The translations under genes and the position numbers were made by a program. The notes under the pieces were generated by a model, which saw nothing but the letters and a program-made list of their open reading frames with translations, did not search any database and had not been told where the DNA came from. Positions 14,540 to 23,555 of a stretch of 23,555 nucleotides of DNA are shown in pieces. Source of the stretch: an uncultured Chloroflexota bacterium. GTDB lineage: Bacteria; Chloroflexota; Limnocylindria; Limnocylindrales; Limnocylindraceae. The DNA is taken from contig CAJARA010000114.1 in assembly GCA_903944295.1 (NCBI GenBank), positions 1 to 23,555 of the forward strand, in the 5' to 3' direction. Each line of letters opens with the position of its first letter. The stretch's first letter is position 1.

Positions 14540-15085
14540 ATGGATCGACCACTCGGTTCAGCACGACGCTACGCGGCGGCCCTCCTCTCCCTTGCGGGCG
14601 AAGGGGCTGCGGCGGAGACGGTCGCTGCGGACCTTGATCGAGTGGCGGAGGTGGTGGCCACCCCGGGCGCAGGACTGATCTTGGATGACCCACGATCCCC
14701 CGTTGCGGCGCGCGTGAGCGCAGTCGAGGCGGCGGCTGGAGCACCAGTGAACCCAGCGGTGCACACACTGATGACGATGCTTGCGGGGCGCAGGCACCTT
14801 GCAGCGCTTCCGGCGATCGCCGAGGCGATGCACGAGGCGCTGGATGTACGTAACGGTATTTCCACCGCGCGCGTGAGCACACCGTCAGAGATTGGCGCGG
14901 AGGAGCGCAGCAAGATCGAGGCGCAGGCGAAAGAGATCGCTGGTGGCGCAGTGCGCGTCACTTATGACATTGACCCAAGCCTTGTAGGGGGCGTCACGCT
15001 TCGCGTGGGCGACCTCCTTATTGATGGAAGCGTCAAGGGACGGCTCGCGCGCATGCGTGAGCGCATCCTTTCGGCAGCCGGCTGA
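14540..15085 (+). CDS. atpH: F-type ATP synthase subunit delta
   Basis: A 181-residue OSCP/delta subunit linking the top of F1 to the b stalk. The N-terminal helical domain begins GSARRYAAALLSLA. The C-terminal part has the family stretch DIDPSLVGGVTLRVGDLLID followed by GSVKGRLARMRERI. Length is standard (about 180). ATG 14540 lies two bases after the atpF stop, so coupled translation is likely. The 38-base gap to atpA holds the atpA ribosome binding site and nothing else recognisable. Confidence 0.95.
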   Translation: MDRPLGSARRYAAALLSLAGEGAAAETVAADLDRVAEVVATPGAGLILDDPRSPVAARVSAVEAAAGAPVNPAVHTLMTMLAGRRHLAALPAIAEAMHEALDVRNGISTARVSTPSEIGAEERSKIEAQAKEIAGGAVRVTYDIDPSLVGGVTLRVGDLLIDGSVKGRLARMRERILSAAG

Positions 15086-15123
15086 ACCGGCGCAGCGCGT
15101 AGAGCAGCGAGGAGCAGAGAACC

Positions 15124-16656
15124 ATGGCAATCAAGTCAGACGAGATCATCAGCATCCTGAAGTCGCAGATCGCGGGCTTTGATGGCAGCGCCGAGTCGCG
15201 CACCGTCGGCACCGTTGTTGAGGTCGGCGACGGCATTGCGCAGGTCTACGGACTCTCCGGCGCACTCTCGTCTGAACTTCTGGAGTTCCCTGGCGGCGTT
15301 GCTGGCATGGCACTCAACCTTGGCGAAGAGACGGTCGGCGCCGTGCTCCTTGGCGATGCGAAGAGCATCAAAGAGGGTGACACCGTCAAGACCACCGGCC
15401 GTGTTGTTGAGGTTCCGGTTGGACCGGAGCTGATCGGCCGTGTTGTTGATCCGCTCGGTCGTCCACTGGATGGCAAGGGCCCAATCAATGCAAAGAAGAG
15501 CCGCCCCGTTGAGCGCATTGCGCCAGGCGTGATCAGTCGCAAGTCGGTCACCACGCCGGTGCAGACTGGCATCAAGGCCGTTGACGCACTCATCCCAATC
15601 GGCCGCGGTCAGCGCGAGTTGATCATTGGCGACCGCCAGACCGGCAAGACCGCCGTGGCGATCGACACGATCATCAACCAGAAGGGGAAGGGCCTGATCT
15701 GCGTCTACGTTGCGATCGGTCAGAAGCTCTCCACCGTGCGCACCGTTGTCGCGATGTTGGAGAAGCAGGGGGCGATGGGCCACACCGTAGTCGTGGTCGC
15801 TGGCGCTGAAGATCCAGCACCACTGCAGTACCTTGCACCGTTCGCCGGTTGCGCAATCGCAGAAGAGATCATGGAAGTTGGCGTCACCGTTGATGGCAAG
15901 GAGGTGCGCGACGCACTCTGCGTCTACGACGACCTCTCCAAGCACGCCGTGGCGTATCGCGAAATGGCGCTGCTCCTTCGCCGACCACCAGGACGCGAAG
16001 CGTATCCAGGCGACGTCTTCTATCTGCACAGCCGACTCCTTGAGCGCGCTGCGCGACTCTCGGATGATCTGGGTGGCGGTTCAATCACCGCGCTGCCAAT
16101 CATTGAGACGCAGGCGGGTGACGTTTCGGCGTACATCCCAACCAACGTCATCTCCATCACGGACGGTCAGATCTTCCTTGAGACCGACCTCTTCAACGCG
16201 GGTCAGCGACCGGCGGTGAACGTTGGTATCTCCGTTTCGCGCGTCGGTTCCGCCGCGCAGACGAAGGCGATGAAGAAGGTTGCAGGTCCGTTGAAGCTTG
16301 ACCTTGCGCAGTACCGTGAACTCGCGGCATTCGCGCAGTTCTCCGGCGACCTGGACAAGTCAACACGCGATCAGTTGACGCGTGGCGAGAAGCTCTCCGC
16401 GATCACGCGTCAACCACAGTACGCGCCGGTCGCGGTAGAGAATCAGGTTGCCATCCTGTACGTTGCGTCAAAGGGGAAGTTGGACGACGTCCCTACGCCG
16501 CGCGTCAGCGAGTTTGAGAGCGGCTTCTACGCATTCTTGGAGCGCGAGCGACCGCAAGTCCTCCAGGAGATCGCCAAGGAGCAGGCGCTGACGGATACCG
16601 CAGCGAAGGGCCTCGATGACGCCGTTGACGCGTTTAGGAAGGGGTTCCTCGCCTAA
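15124..16656 (+). CDS. atpA: F-type ATP synthase subunit alpha
   Basis: A 510-residue non-catalytic nucleotide-binding subunit of F1. The Walker A is G169-DRQTG-K175-T176. The arginine-finger region is [19 protein letters not shown]. The N-terminal beta-barrel region has [20 protein letters not shown], and [17 protein letters not shown] follows. Length and all blocks are canonical. GAGGAG (15109-15114) stands nine bases before ATG 15124. atpG follows after 19 bases. Confidence 0.98.
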   Translation: MAIKSDEIISILKSQIAGFDGSAESRTVGTVVEVGDGIAQVYGLSGALSSELLEFPGGVAGMALNLGEETVGAVLLGDAKSIKEGDTVKTTGRVVEVPVGPELIGRVVDPLGRPLDGKGPINAKKSRPVERIAPGVISRKSVTTPVQTGIKAVDALIPIGRGQRELIIGDRQTGKTAVAIDTIINQKGKGLICVYVAIGQKLSTVRTVVAMLEKQGAMGHTVVVVAGAEDPAPLQYLAPFAGCAIAEEIMEVGVTVDGKEVRDALCVYDDLSKHAVAYREMALLLRRPPGREAYPGDVFYLHSRLLERAARLSDDLGGGSITALPIIETQAGDVSAYIPTNVISITDGQIFLETDLFNAGQRPAVNVGISVSRVGSAAQTKAMKKVAGPLKLDLAQYRELAAFAQFSGDLDKSTRDQLTRGEKLSAITRQPQYAPVAVENQVAILYVASKGKLDDVPTPRVSEFESGFYAFLERERPQVLQEIAKEQALTDTAAKGLDDAVDAFRKGFLA

Positions 16657-16675
16657 CGGCGGGGAGTAGGGCGGC

Positions 16676-18971
<2,296 letters not shown>

Positions 18972-18974
18972 TCC

Positions 18975-19394
18975 ATGTCGTTCACGTTGGAGATCGTCAC
19001 GCCGGAGCGACTCACCTGGAGTGGTGAGGCAACGGCGCTCGTCCTTCCAACAGTGGACGGCGAGGTTGGGATCCTGCCGAAGCACGAGCCGTACGTCACA
19101 GTGCTCGGGCTCGGCGAGGGTCGCATCACCACCAAGGATGGCGGCGTGGAGCTCCTCGCCATCATCGGCGGCTTCGTGCAGGTTCGGCCGGACCGCGTGC
19201 TGGTGCTCGCAGAGTCGGCCGATCTTGCTGCAGACCTTGACCTCACCGCAATTGAGAAGGCGAAGACCGAAGCCGAGCAGGCGCTCGCCCAAGTTGACCA
19301 CGCCGACCCAGGGGCCGTAGCAACGGCACGCGCCGCCATGGCACGCGCCCTCCTGCACCTGAACGTTGCGGAGCGCCGCCGCCGTCGCGGCTAG
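18975..19394 (+). CDS. atpC: F-type ATP synthase subunit epsilon
   Basis: A 139-residue F1 subunit with the full N-terminal beta sandwich (LEIVTPERLTWSGEA, DGEVGILPKHEP, GGFVQVRPDRVLVLAESA). The two C-terminal helices end in an Arg-rich AERRRRRG. The helical domain is the part that can brake ATP hydrolysis, so inhibition by epsilon is possible in this enzyme. ATG 18975 lies three bases after the atpD stop. It is the last atp gene; an 81-base gap with the murA ribosome binding site follows. Confidence 0.96.
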   Translation: MSFTLEIVTPERLTWSGEATALVLPTVDGEVGILPKHEPYVTVLGLGEGRITTKDGGVELLAIIGGFVQVRPDRVLVLAESADLAADLDLTAIEKAKTEAEQALAQVDHADPGAVATARAAMARALLHLNVAERRRRRG

Positions 19395-19460
19395 GCCCTC
19401 CCCCTCGCACCAAGCGCGCGTGCGTCACACGCCGCGTAGATGGACGCAGCGCCAGCAACA

Positions 19461-19466
19461 GAGGAG
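19461..19466 (+). promoter_or_regulatory. Shine-Dalgarno that sets the murA start
   Basis: GAGGAG lies nine bases before ATG 19476. An earlier in-frame ATG at 19440 has no such site, and this Shine-Dalgarno would lie inside its coding region. ATG 19476 is therefore preferred. Confidence 0.65.
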
Positions 19467-19475
19467 AATCCACGC

Positions 19476-20828
19476 ATGAGCAGCACCCCTTCGCCGAAGC
19501 CCTTCTCCTGGGAGTACCGCCCCACCGCGCTTGCAAAGGAGGCGTTCCACATCACCGGTGGTCGCCCACTGAGCGGCAGCGTGCGCGTCTCCGGCGCAAA
19601 GAATGCGGCGCTTAAGATGATGGCCGCCTCAGTGCTGACGGGCGAACGACTGCATCTAGAGAACGTGCCAGAAATTCTTGACATTGAAGTGCTGCGCGAC
19701 ACGCTGCGCGATCTTGGCGTCACCGTTGAGCGAGAAGCAGACGGCAGCATGGATCTCACTGCCGGCGACGTTGAATGGCTCTTCGTTCCGCTTGAAGCGG
19801 CGGCAAAGATGCGCGCAAGCTTCATGTTGCTCGGTCCACTCCTTGCGCGATTCGGTCGCGTCATCATCAGCAACCCTGGTGGCGATCGCATTGGGCGTCG
19901 CCCGGTGAATCTGCACGTTGATGCAATGCGCGCACTCGGCGCGGAGATCGATTACCGCGATGGTTACTACTTTGCAAAGAGCAGCGGCCGACTCCGCGGC
20001 GCGGAGATCACCTTCCCACACGTCACGGTGATGGGGACGGAGAACGCCATGCTCGCCGCCGTTCTTGCAAAGGGGACAACGCGCATCACTCCCGCTGCGC
20101 AGGAACCAGAGATTGACGATCTGATCACGCTCCTCAACAGTATGGGCGCTCAAGTTGCGCGCACTGCGCCAGATGTGATTGAGGTCCAGGGCGTTGACGC
20201 GCTGCACGGCGCAACACATCGCGTGATGCCAGATCGCATTGAGGCCGGAACGTTCGCCACCGCCGCGGCGGTGATTGGTGGGAGCATTGAGATTCAAGAG
20301 ATTGAACCGAGCCACCTCACATCATTCCTTGAACTGCTTGAACGCACTGGTGTGGAGCACAGCGTGAACGGATCAAGCTTGCACGTGACGGGAAAGCCAC
20401 AGGGCGAAGGTTCATACAAGGCAACAGACATCACCACCGCACCGTATCCAGGACTCGCAACAGACTTGCAGCCGTCAGCTGGGCTCATCCTTACGCGCGC
20501 AGACGGCGTGAGCAACATCCACGAGACGATCTTTGAGGATCGATTGGAATGGCTGATCGGCCTTCGAAGCTTCGGTGCACAGGTGGAGATCAAGGATGCG
20601 CGGCATGCGCGCCTCACCGGCCCAACCACATTCCACGCCGCCGAAGCGGATATCCCCGACCTTCGCGCTGGCGCCACCCTCATGCTTGCCGCGCTTGCTG
20701 CCCCTGGAGAGAGCAAGATCCACGGCGCCCACCACATCCGCCGTGGCTATGCCACCATTGAGGAGAAGTTCCGTGGCCTTGGTGCGGACCTAACGCATGT
20801 CAGTGAAGAGGGGAGCAGAGCCGAATGA
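19476..20828 (+). CDS. murA: UDP-GlcNAc 1-carboxyvinyltransferase MurA (Cys-to-Asp type)
   Basis: A 450-residue enolpyruvyl transferase for the first committed peptidoglycan precursor step. Seen: [16 protein letters not shown] (substrate Lys-Asn), [16 protein letters not shown], the active-site loop [15 protein letters not shown], the [12 protein letters not shown] block with the catalytic-type Asp, and [14 protein letters not shown]. The loop residue equivalent to E. coli Cys115 is D137. Asp at this site is known in Mycobacterium, Chlamydia and Borrelia MurA, is active, and prevents fosfomycin adduct formation, so natural fosfomycin tolerance at the target is predicted. About 20-25 extra residues lead the protein. 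Its stop overlaps the mreB start (ATGA), linking wall precursor synthesis to the cytoskeleton. Confidence 0.96.
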   Translation: MSSTPSPKPFSWEYRPTALAKEAFHITGGRPLSGSVRVSGAKNAALKMMAASVLTGERLHLENVPEILDIEVLRDTLRDLGVTVEREADGSMDLTAGDVEWLFVPLEAAAKMRASFMLLGPLLARFGRVIISNPGGDRIGRRPVNLHVDAMRALGAEIDYRDGYYFAKSSGRLRGAEITFPHVTVMGTENAMLAAVLAKGTTRITPAAQEPEIDDLITLLNSMGAQVARTAPDVIEVQGVDALHGATHRVMPDRIEAGTFATAAAVIGGSIEIQEIEPSHLTSFLELLERTGVEHSVNGSSLHVTGKPQGEGSYKATDITTAPYPGLATDLQPSAGLILTRADGVSNIHETIFEDRLEWLIGLRSFGAQVEIKDARHARLTGPTTFHAAEADIPDLRAGATLMLAALAAPGESKIHGAHHIRRGYATIEEKFRGLGADLTHVSEEGSRAE

Positions 20829-21823
20829 AGATTGGAATCGACCTAGGAACGGCAAACGTCCTCGTCTTCGTCCAGGGCCAAGGGATCACCGTGCGCGAGC
20901 CGAGCGTTGTTGCGATTGACTCTGAGGATCGCATTGTTGCCGTAGGGAACGAGGCGAAGGAGATGCTCGGTCGCACACCAGGATCAATCACCGCAATCCG
21001 ACCACTGCGTGATGGCGTGATCGCCGACTACGTGGTCACAGAAGCAATGCTCCGCTACTTCATCAAGAAGGGGACCGCCGGCAAGATCTCCTTCGGGCGA
21101 CCCGACGTGTTGGTGAGCGTTCCCGCCGGCTCCACCTCCGTGGAGAAGCGCTACGTCCTTGACGCCGCACGCCAGGCTGGCGCCGGGAAGGCCTACCTGA
21201 TTGAAGAGCCGATGGCGGCCGCGATCGGTGCCGAGCTCCCCATCAGCGGACCATCGGGAAACATGATCGTCAACATCGGCGGCGGTACGGCGGAGATCGC
21301 CGTCATCTCACTCTCAGACATCGTGGTAGCGAAGAGCCATCGCGTGGGTGGCAACCGCTTCGACGAAGCGATCGCGCTCTACATCCGCCGCAAGTACAAC
21401 CTCATGATTGGTGATCGCACCGCCGAGCAGGTCAAGCTTGAGGTCGGCAGCGCCCTCCCGCTTGAGGAGGAGTTGACGATGAGCGTGAAGGGCCGCGATA
21501 TGATCGCCGGCCTCCCACGTGAGGTGACTATCACGTCAACGGAGATCACCGAAGCCATGGAGGTCCCGCTCCGCAACCTCACCGACGCGATCCGTGGTGT
21601 GCTGGAGCAGACGCCGCCAGAGCTCAGCGCCGACATCATTGACAAGGGAATCGTCCTATCTGGCGGTGGTGCGCTGCTACGCAACATTGATCGGCTGATC
21701 ACTACGGTTACCGGAGTTGCAACACACGTTGCCCCTGATCCGCTCAGCTGTGTAGCAAAGGGGACGGGCACCGCACTCGAACACTTCGACGTCTTCGCGA
21801 AATCCCTCACCTCACAGGCCTGA
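20825..21823 (+). CDS. mreB: MreB/Mbl-family actin-like cell-shape protein
   Basis: A 332-residue bacterial actin that directs lateral wall synthesis with PBP2 and RodA. Phosphate loop 1 is [14 protein letters not shown]. The connect segment is [15 protein letters not shown]. Phosphate loop 2 reads V-N150[12 protein letters not shown], and the adenosine motif is [14 protein letters not shown]. Most MreB have Asp at the N150 position (DIGGGTTE); the downstream VGGD is VGGN177. Length is normal (about 335). ATG 20825 overlaps murA. The position after atpC-murA corresponds to mbl in Bacillus rather than to the mreBCD operon, and the partner mreD lies 20 kb upstream. MreB versus Mbl cannot be decided. 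Confidence 0.94.
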   Translation: MKIGIDLGTANVLVFVQGQGITVREPSVVAIDSEDRIVAVGNEAKEMLGRTPGSITAIRPLRDGVIADYVVTEAMLRYFIKKGTAGKISFGRPDVLVSVPAGSTSVEKRYVLDAARQAGAGKAYLIEEPMAAAIGAELPISGPSGNMIVNIGGGTAEIAVISLSDIVVAKSHRVGGNRFDEAIALYIRRKYNLMIGDRTAEQVKLEVGSALPLEEELTMSVKGRDMIAGLPREVTITSTEITEAMEVPLRNLTDAIRGVLEQTPPELSADIIDKGIVLSGGGALLRNIDRLITTVTGVATHVAPDPLSCVAKGTGTALEHFDVFAKSLTSQA

Positions 21824-21826
21824 CCC

Positions 21827-22540
21827 GTGTCGCTCGATCGGCGAGCGGTGGTCGATCTCCACAGCCACTCATCGGCGAGTTTTGATTCGCTAAGCAACCC
21901 AGTAGCGCTTGCACGTGCGGCGGCGTCGCGCGGTGTGACGCACCTCGCCATCACCGATCACGATCGCGTTGATGGAGCGCAGCGCGCACGTGATGCACAT
22001 GTTCCAGGAATCACCATCATCGTTGGATCAGAGGTTCGCACCCAGGCGGGCGACCTGATCGCTCTTTTCATTGAGCGGCCACTCCAAGTCGGCCTACCAC
22101 CAGAAGAGGCGATCGCGGCAATTCGCGCACAAGGTGGACTCGTTGGCATCCCACATCCGTTTGACGCGTGGCGCGGCTCACTCCTCCTTGACGACCGCTT
22201 CCTTGCACTCCTTCCACTGATTGATTTCATTGAGGGATGGAACGCGCGACTTGTTGCACAGGGAGGGAATCAGCGCGCCGCAGAACTTGCGGCAACGCAC
22301 GGCATTCCGAGCGTCGCGTCATCGGATGCACACAGCATCATGGAGATCGGCAACGCTGCGTCAATCCTTACAGGCGACCCTTCAACTCCAGATGGCCTAC
22401 GCGCTGCGCTTGCTGCGCCGCACGAACTGATTACAGGACGCGGTTCGTTTGTTGCGCGCGCGATCATGCCCGTCGTTAAAGTCATTAATGCGGCACGAGG
22501 GAATCGGCGCATTACACCAGGGAGAACGTTCGGCGCATGA
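21827..22540 (+). CDS. PHP-domain metal-dependent phosphoesterase
   Basis: A 237-residue PHP-family protein, consisting of little beyond the domain. Metal ligands are seen as DLH12-S-H14, T43-D44-H45-D46, E69 (VGSEV), H110 (GIPHPFD) and D167-A-H169 (SSDAHS). The family includes nucleoside 3',5'-bisphosphatase (YciV/RnmAB-like), histidinol phosphatase and trinuclear-zinc phosphoesterases; the substrate cannot be assigned. GTG 21827 lies three bases after the mreB stop with no Shine-Dalgarno, and the stop overlaps the next gene (ATGA), so all three are probably one operon. Confidence 0.9.
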   Translation: MSLDRRAVVDLHSHSSASFDSLSNPVALARAAASRGVTHLAITDHDRVDGAQRARDAHVPGITIIVGSEVRTQAGDLIALFIERPLQVGLPPEEAIAAIRAQGGLVGIPHPFDAWRGSLLLDDRFLALLPLIDFIEGWNARLVAQGGNQRAAELAATHGIPSVASSDAHSIMEIGNAASILTGDPSTPDGLRAALAAPHELITGRGSFVARAIMPVVKVINAARGNRRITPGRTFGA

Positions 22541-23555
22541 AGCGCGAGGGAACAACCTTTAGCATTCGCGATCGCGCCACACGTCCATCAACGCTCTTCG
22601 CCTTTGCGCTGACCGCACTTCTCCTCTTCGCACTCTGGAGTGCTGCGAGTAGCTTTGACCTCGAGCAGGTCGGCAGCACCATCGCGAGCGCGAATACCGT
22701 TGCTCTCGCCGCCGCCCTTGCCGCATGTTGCGGCACACTCGCTCTCCGTGGGCTGCGATGGAGAGTACTGATCGGAACGATCAACATCAGCATCTCTCGA
22801 CGTGCCGCAGTAGAGATCCTCGCACTCTCATTCTGGGTCAACGTGATCCTGCCGGCGAAGATCGGTGATGTGTATCGCGCCTGGCTGCTGAAGAAGAACG
22901 GCGGATCATCGTTTGGTCGAGCAGTTGGCACAGTGGTGGTGGAGCGCGCTGTTGATCTGATTACCGTGGCGCTACTCGGCGCGCTCTCTGCGTACGTTGC
23001 GTTCGGCGGAAATCTGAGCCCTGCGGTGACCGCACTCACGCTGATTGCACTTGCACTCGCAGTTGTTGGCACTGCGGTGCTCCTGCTTGCACGCGGACCA
23101 GCTGCGCGACTCGTCGCGCGGCTCCCCCTCCCGGTCGCTGCGGCTGAGCCGATCGCCCGCGCCTTCGACGCGCTAAAGGAGGGGAGCCGCCAGGGGGTGC
23201 TTCTTGCCGTTGCGCCCTACACGCTCGCGATCTGGGCACTTCAGGCGGCACGCCTCGGTTGTGTGGCGGCGGCACTCGGCCTCTTTCAGATTGATCCGGC
23301 GCCAGGCTTCCTCGGGATCTCCGCCGTGATCTTCACCGCACTCGTTTCTGCGGTGCTGAGCACGATCCCCTTCACGCCGGCAGGGATCGGCATCGTTGAG
23401 GCGGGGAGTGTTGGCATCTTGATCAGCGTCTTCGCCATGCCGCCAGAGGCGGCGATCGCCCTCACGCTGCTCGATCGAGTGATCGACATCGGCAGTCTTA
23501 TGGTTGGCGGCGGGATCCTCTTTGCGGTTTCGCCGTACCCGCGCGGCGCGGGCTC
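22537..23555 (+). CDS. Flippase-like (UPF0104/LPG-synthase TM region) membrane protein, 3' end outside window
   Basis: The frame is open from ATG 22537 to the window edge, 339 codons without a stop. It encodes a polytopic membrane protein with SFWVNVILPAKIGDVYRAWL and VVVERAVDLITV. Farther on are TIPFTPAGIGIVEAG and LTLLDRVIDI. The pattern N..LP.K.GD..R..LL ... ER..D ... P.TPAGIG..E matches the family of lysylphosphatidylglycerol synthase membrane domains and related putative lipid flippases (AglD/UPF0104). The soluble aminoacyl-transferase domain of true MprF is not seen within the window. Start overlaps the PHP gene stop. Function in lipid or lipid-linked sugar translocation is inference. 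Confidence 0.85.
   Translation, partial: MKREGTTFSIRDRATRPSTLFAFALTALLLFALWSAASSFDLEQVGSTIASANTVALAAALAACCGTLALRGLRWRVLIGTINISISRRAAVEILALSFWVNVILPAKIGDVYRAWLLKKNGGSSFGRAVGTVVVERAVDLITVALLGALSAYVAFGGNLSPAVTALTLIALALAVVGTAVLLLARGPAARLVARLPLPVAAAEPIARAFDALKEGSRQGVLLAVAPYTLAIWALQAARLGCVAAALGLFQIDPAPGFLGISAVIFTALVSAVLSTIPFTPAGIGIVEAGSVGILISVFAMPPEAAIALTLLDRVIDIGSLMVGGGILFAVSPYPRGAG

Noticed and set aside
15136..16029. Minus-strand open frame of about 297 codons opposite atpA
   Set aside because: It is a shadow of a canonical atpA with no recognisable protein features.
19418..19432. GCGTG-CGTCA-CACGC hairpin after atpC as an operon terminator
   Set aside because: The stem is only five pairs and no U-rich tract follows, so an intrinsic terminator is not supported.

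Overview
The window is a compact, high-GC (roughly 60% or more by eye) bacterial chromosome segment that appears purely housekeeping. I see no mobile element, CRISPR array, tRNA or rRNA. Two genes on the minus strand at the left edge (parB, cut by the edge, and parA) face away from about 22.5 kb of plus-strand genes. The plus-strand genes are almost contiguous: many stop/start codons overlap (ATGA, GTGA, TAGTG), and the largest gap is 165 bases (4576-4740), so no stretch over 300 bases lacks a gene.

Layout. 1-994: parB start, parA, and a 73-base divergent control region holding a near-perfect parS site and two TANNNT-type -10 elements, each six bases from a start codon. 995-4575: mreD, PBP2 (mrdA) and rodA, the cell-elongation wall synthesis genes, with no mreC beside them. 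4741-7943: rplU, rpmA, rpmE, a DUF1385/YqhQ-type membrane protein and prfA (RF1). 7962-11295: prmC (RF methyltransferase), a Cof-type HAD phosphatase and glyA. 11292-12323: a WecA/TagO-type lipid-carrier sugar-phosphate transferase. 12323-19394: AtpI/AtpZ-like gene and a complete F1Fo ATP synthase operon in the order B-E-F-H-A-G-D-C. 19476-23555: murA, mreB/mbl-like, a PHP-domain phosphoesterase and the 5' part of a flippase-like (UPF0104/LPG-synthase TM) membrane protein cut by the right edge.

The order rpmE - prfA - prmC - glyA - wecA/tagO - atpI-BEFHAGDC - murA - mreB/mbl is, from memory, the ancestral arrangement shared by Actinomycetota, Bacillota and Chloroflexota. The DUF1385 gene between rpmE and prfA, the high GC, short spacers and candidate leaderless starts make me favour a streamlined Chloroflexota (or a deep actinobacterial lineage). 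This assignment is inference and is not proven.

Together the genes cover chromosome partition, wall precursor synthesis and lateral wall growth, translation termination, one-carbon metabolism and energy conversion. The most notable feature is not a new locus but a set of substitutions at normally conserved active-site positions in wall-related proteins: PBP2 (SxN to SSA), RodA (EE to RS), WecA-like (GDxG to GTSG), MreB (DIGGG to NIGGG) and MurA (Cys to Asp). There is also a long Ala/Lys-rich tail on ribosomal protein L21. I found no convincing evidence of a wholly novel system.
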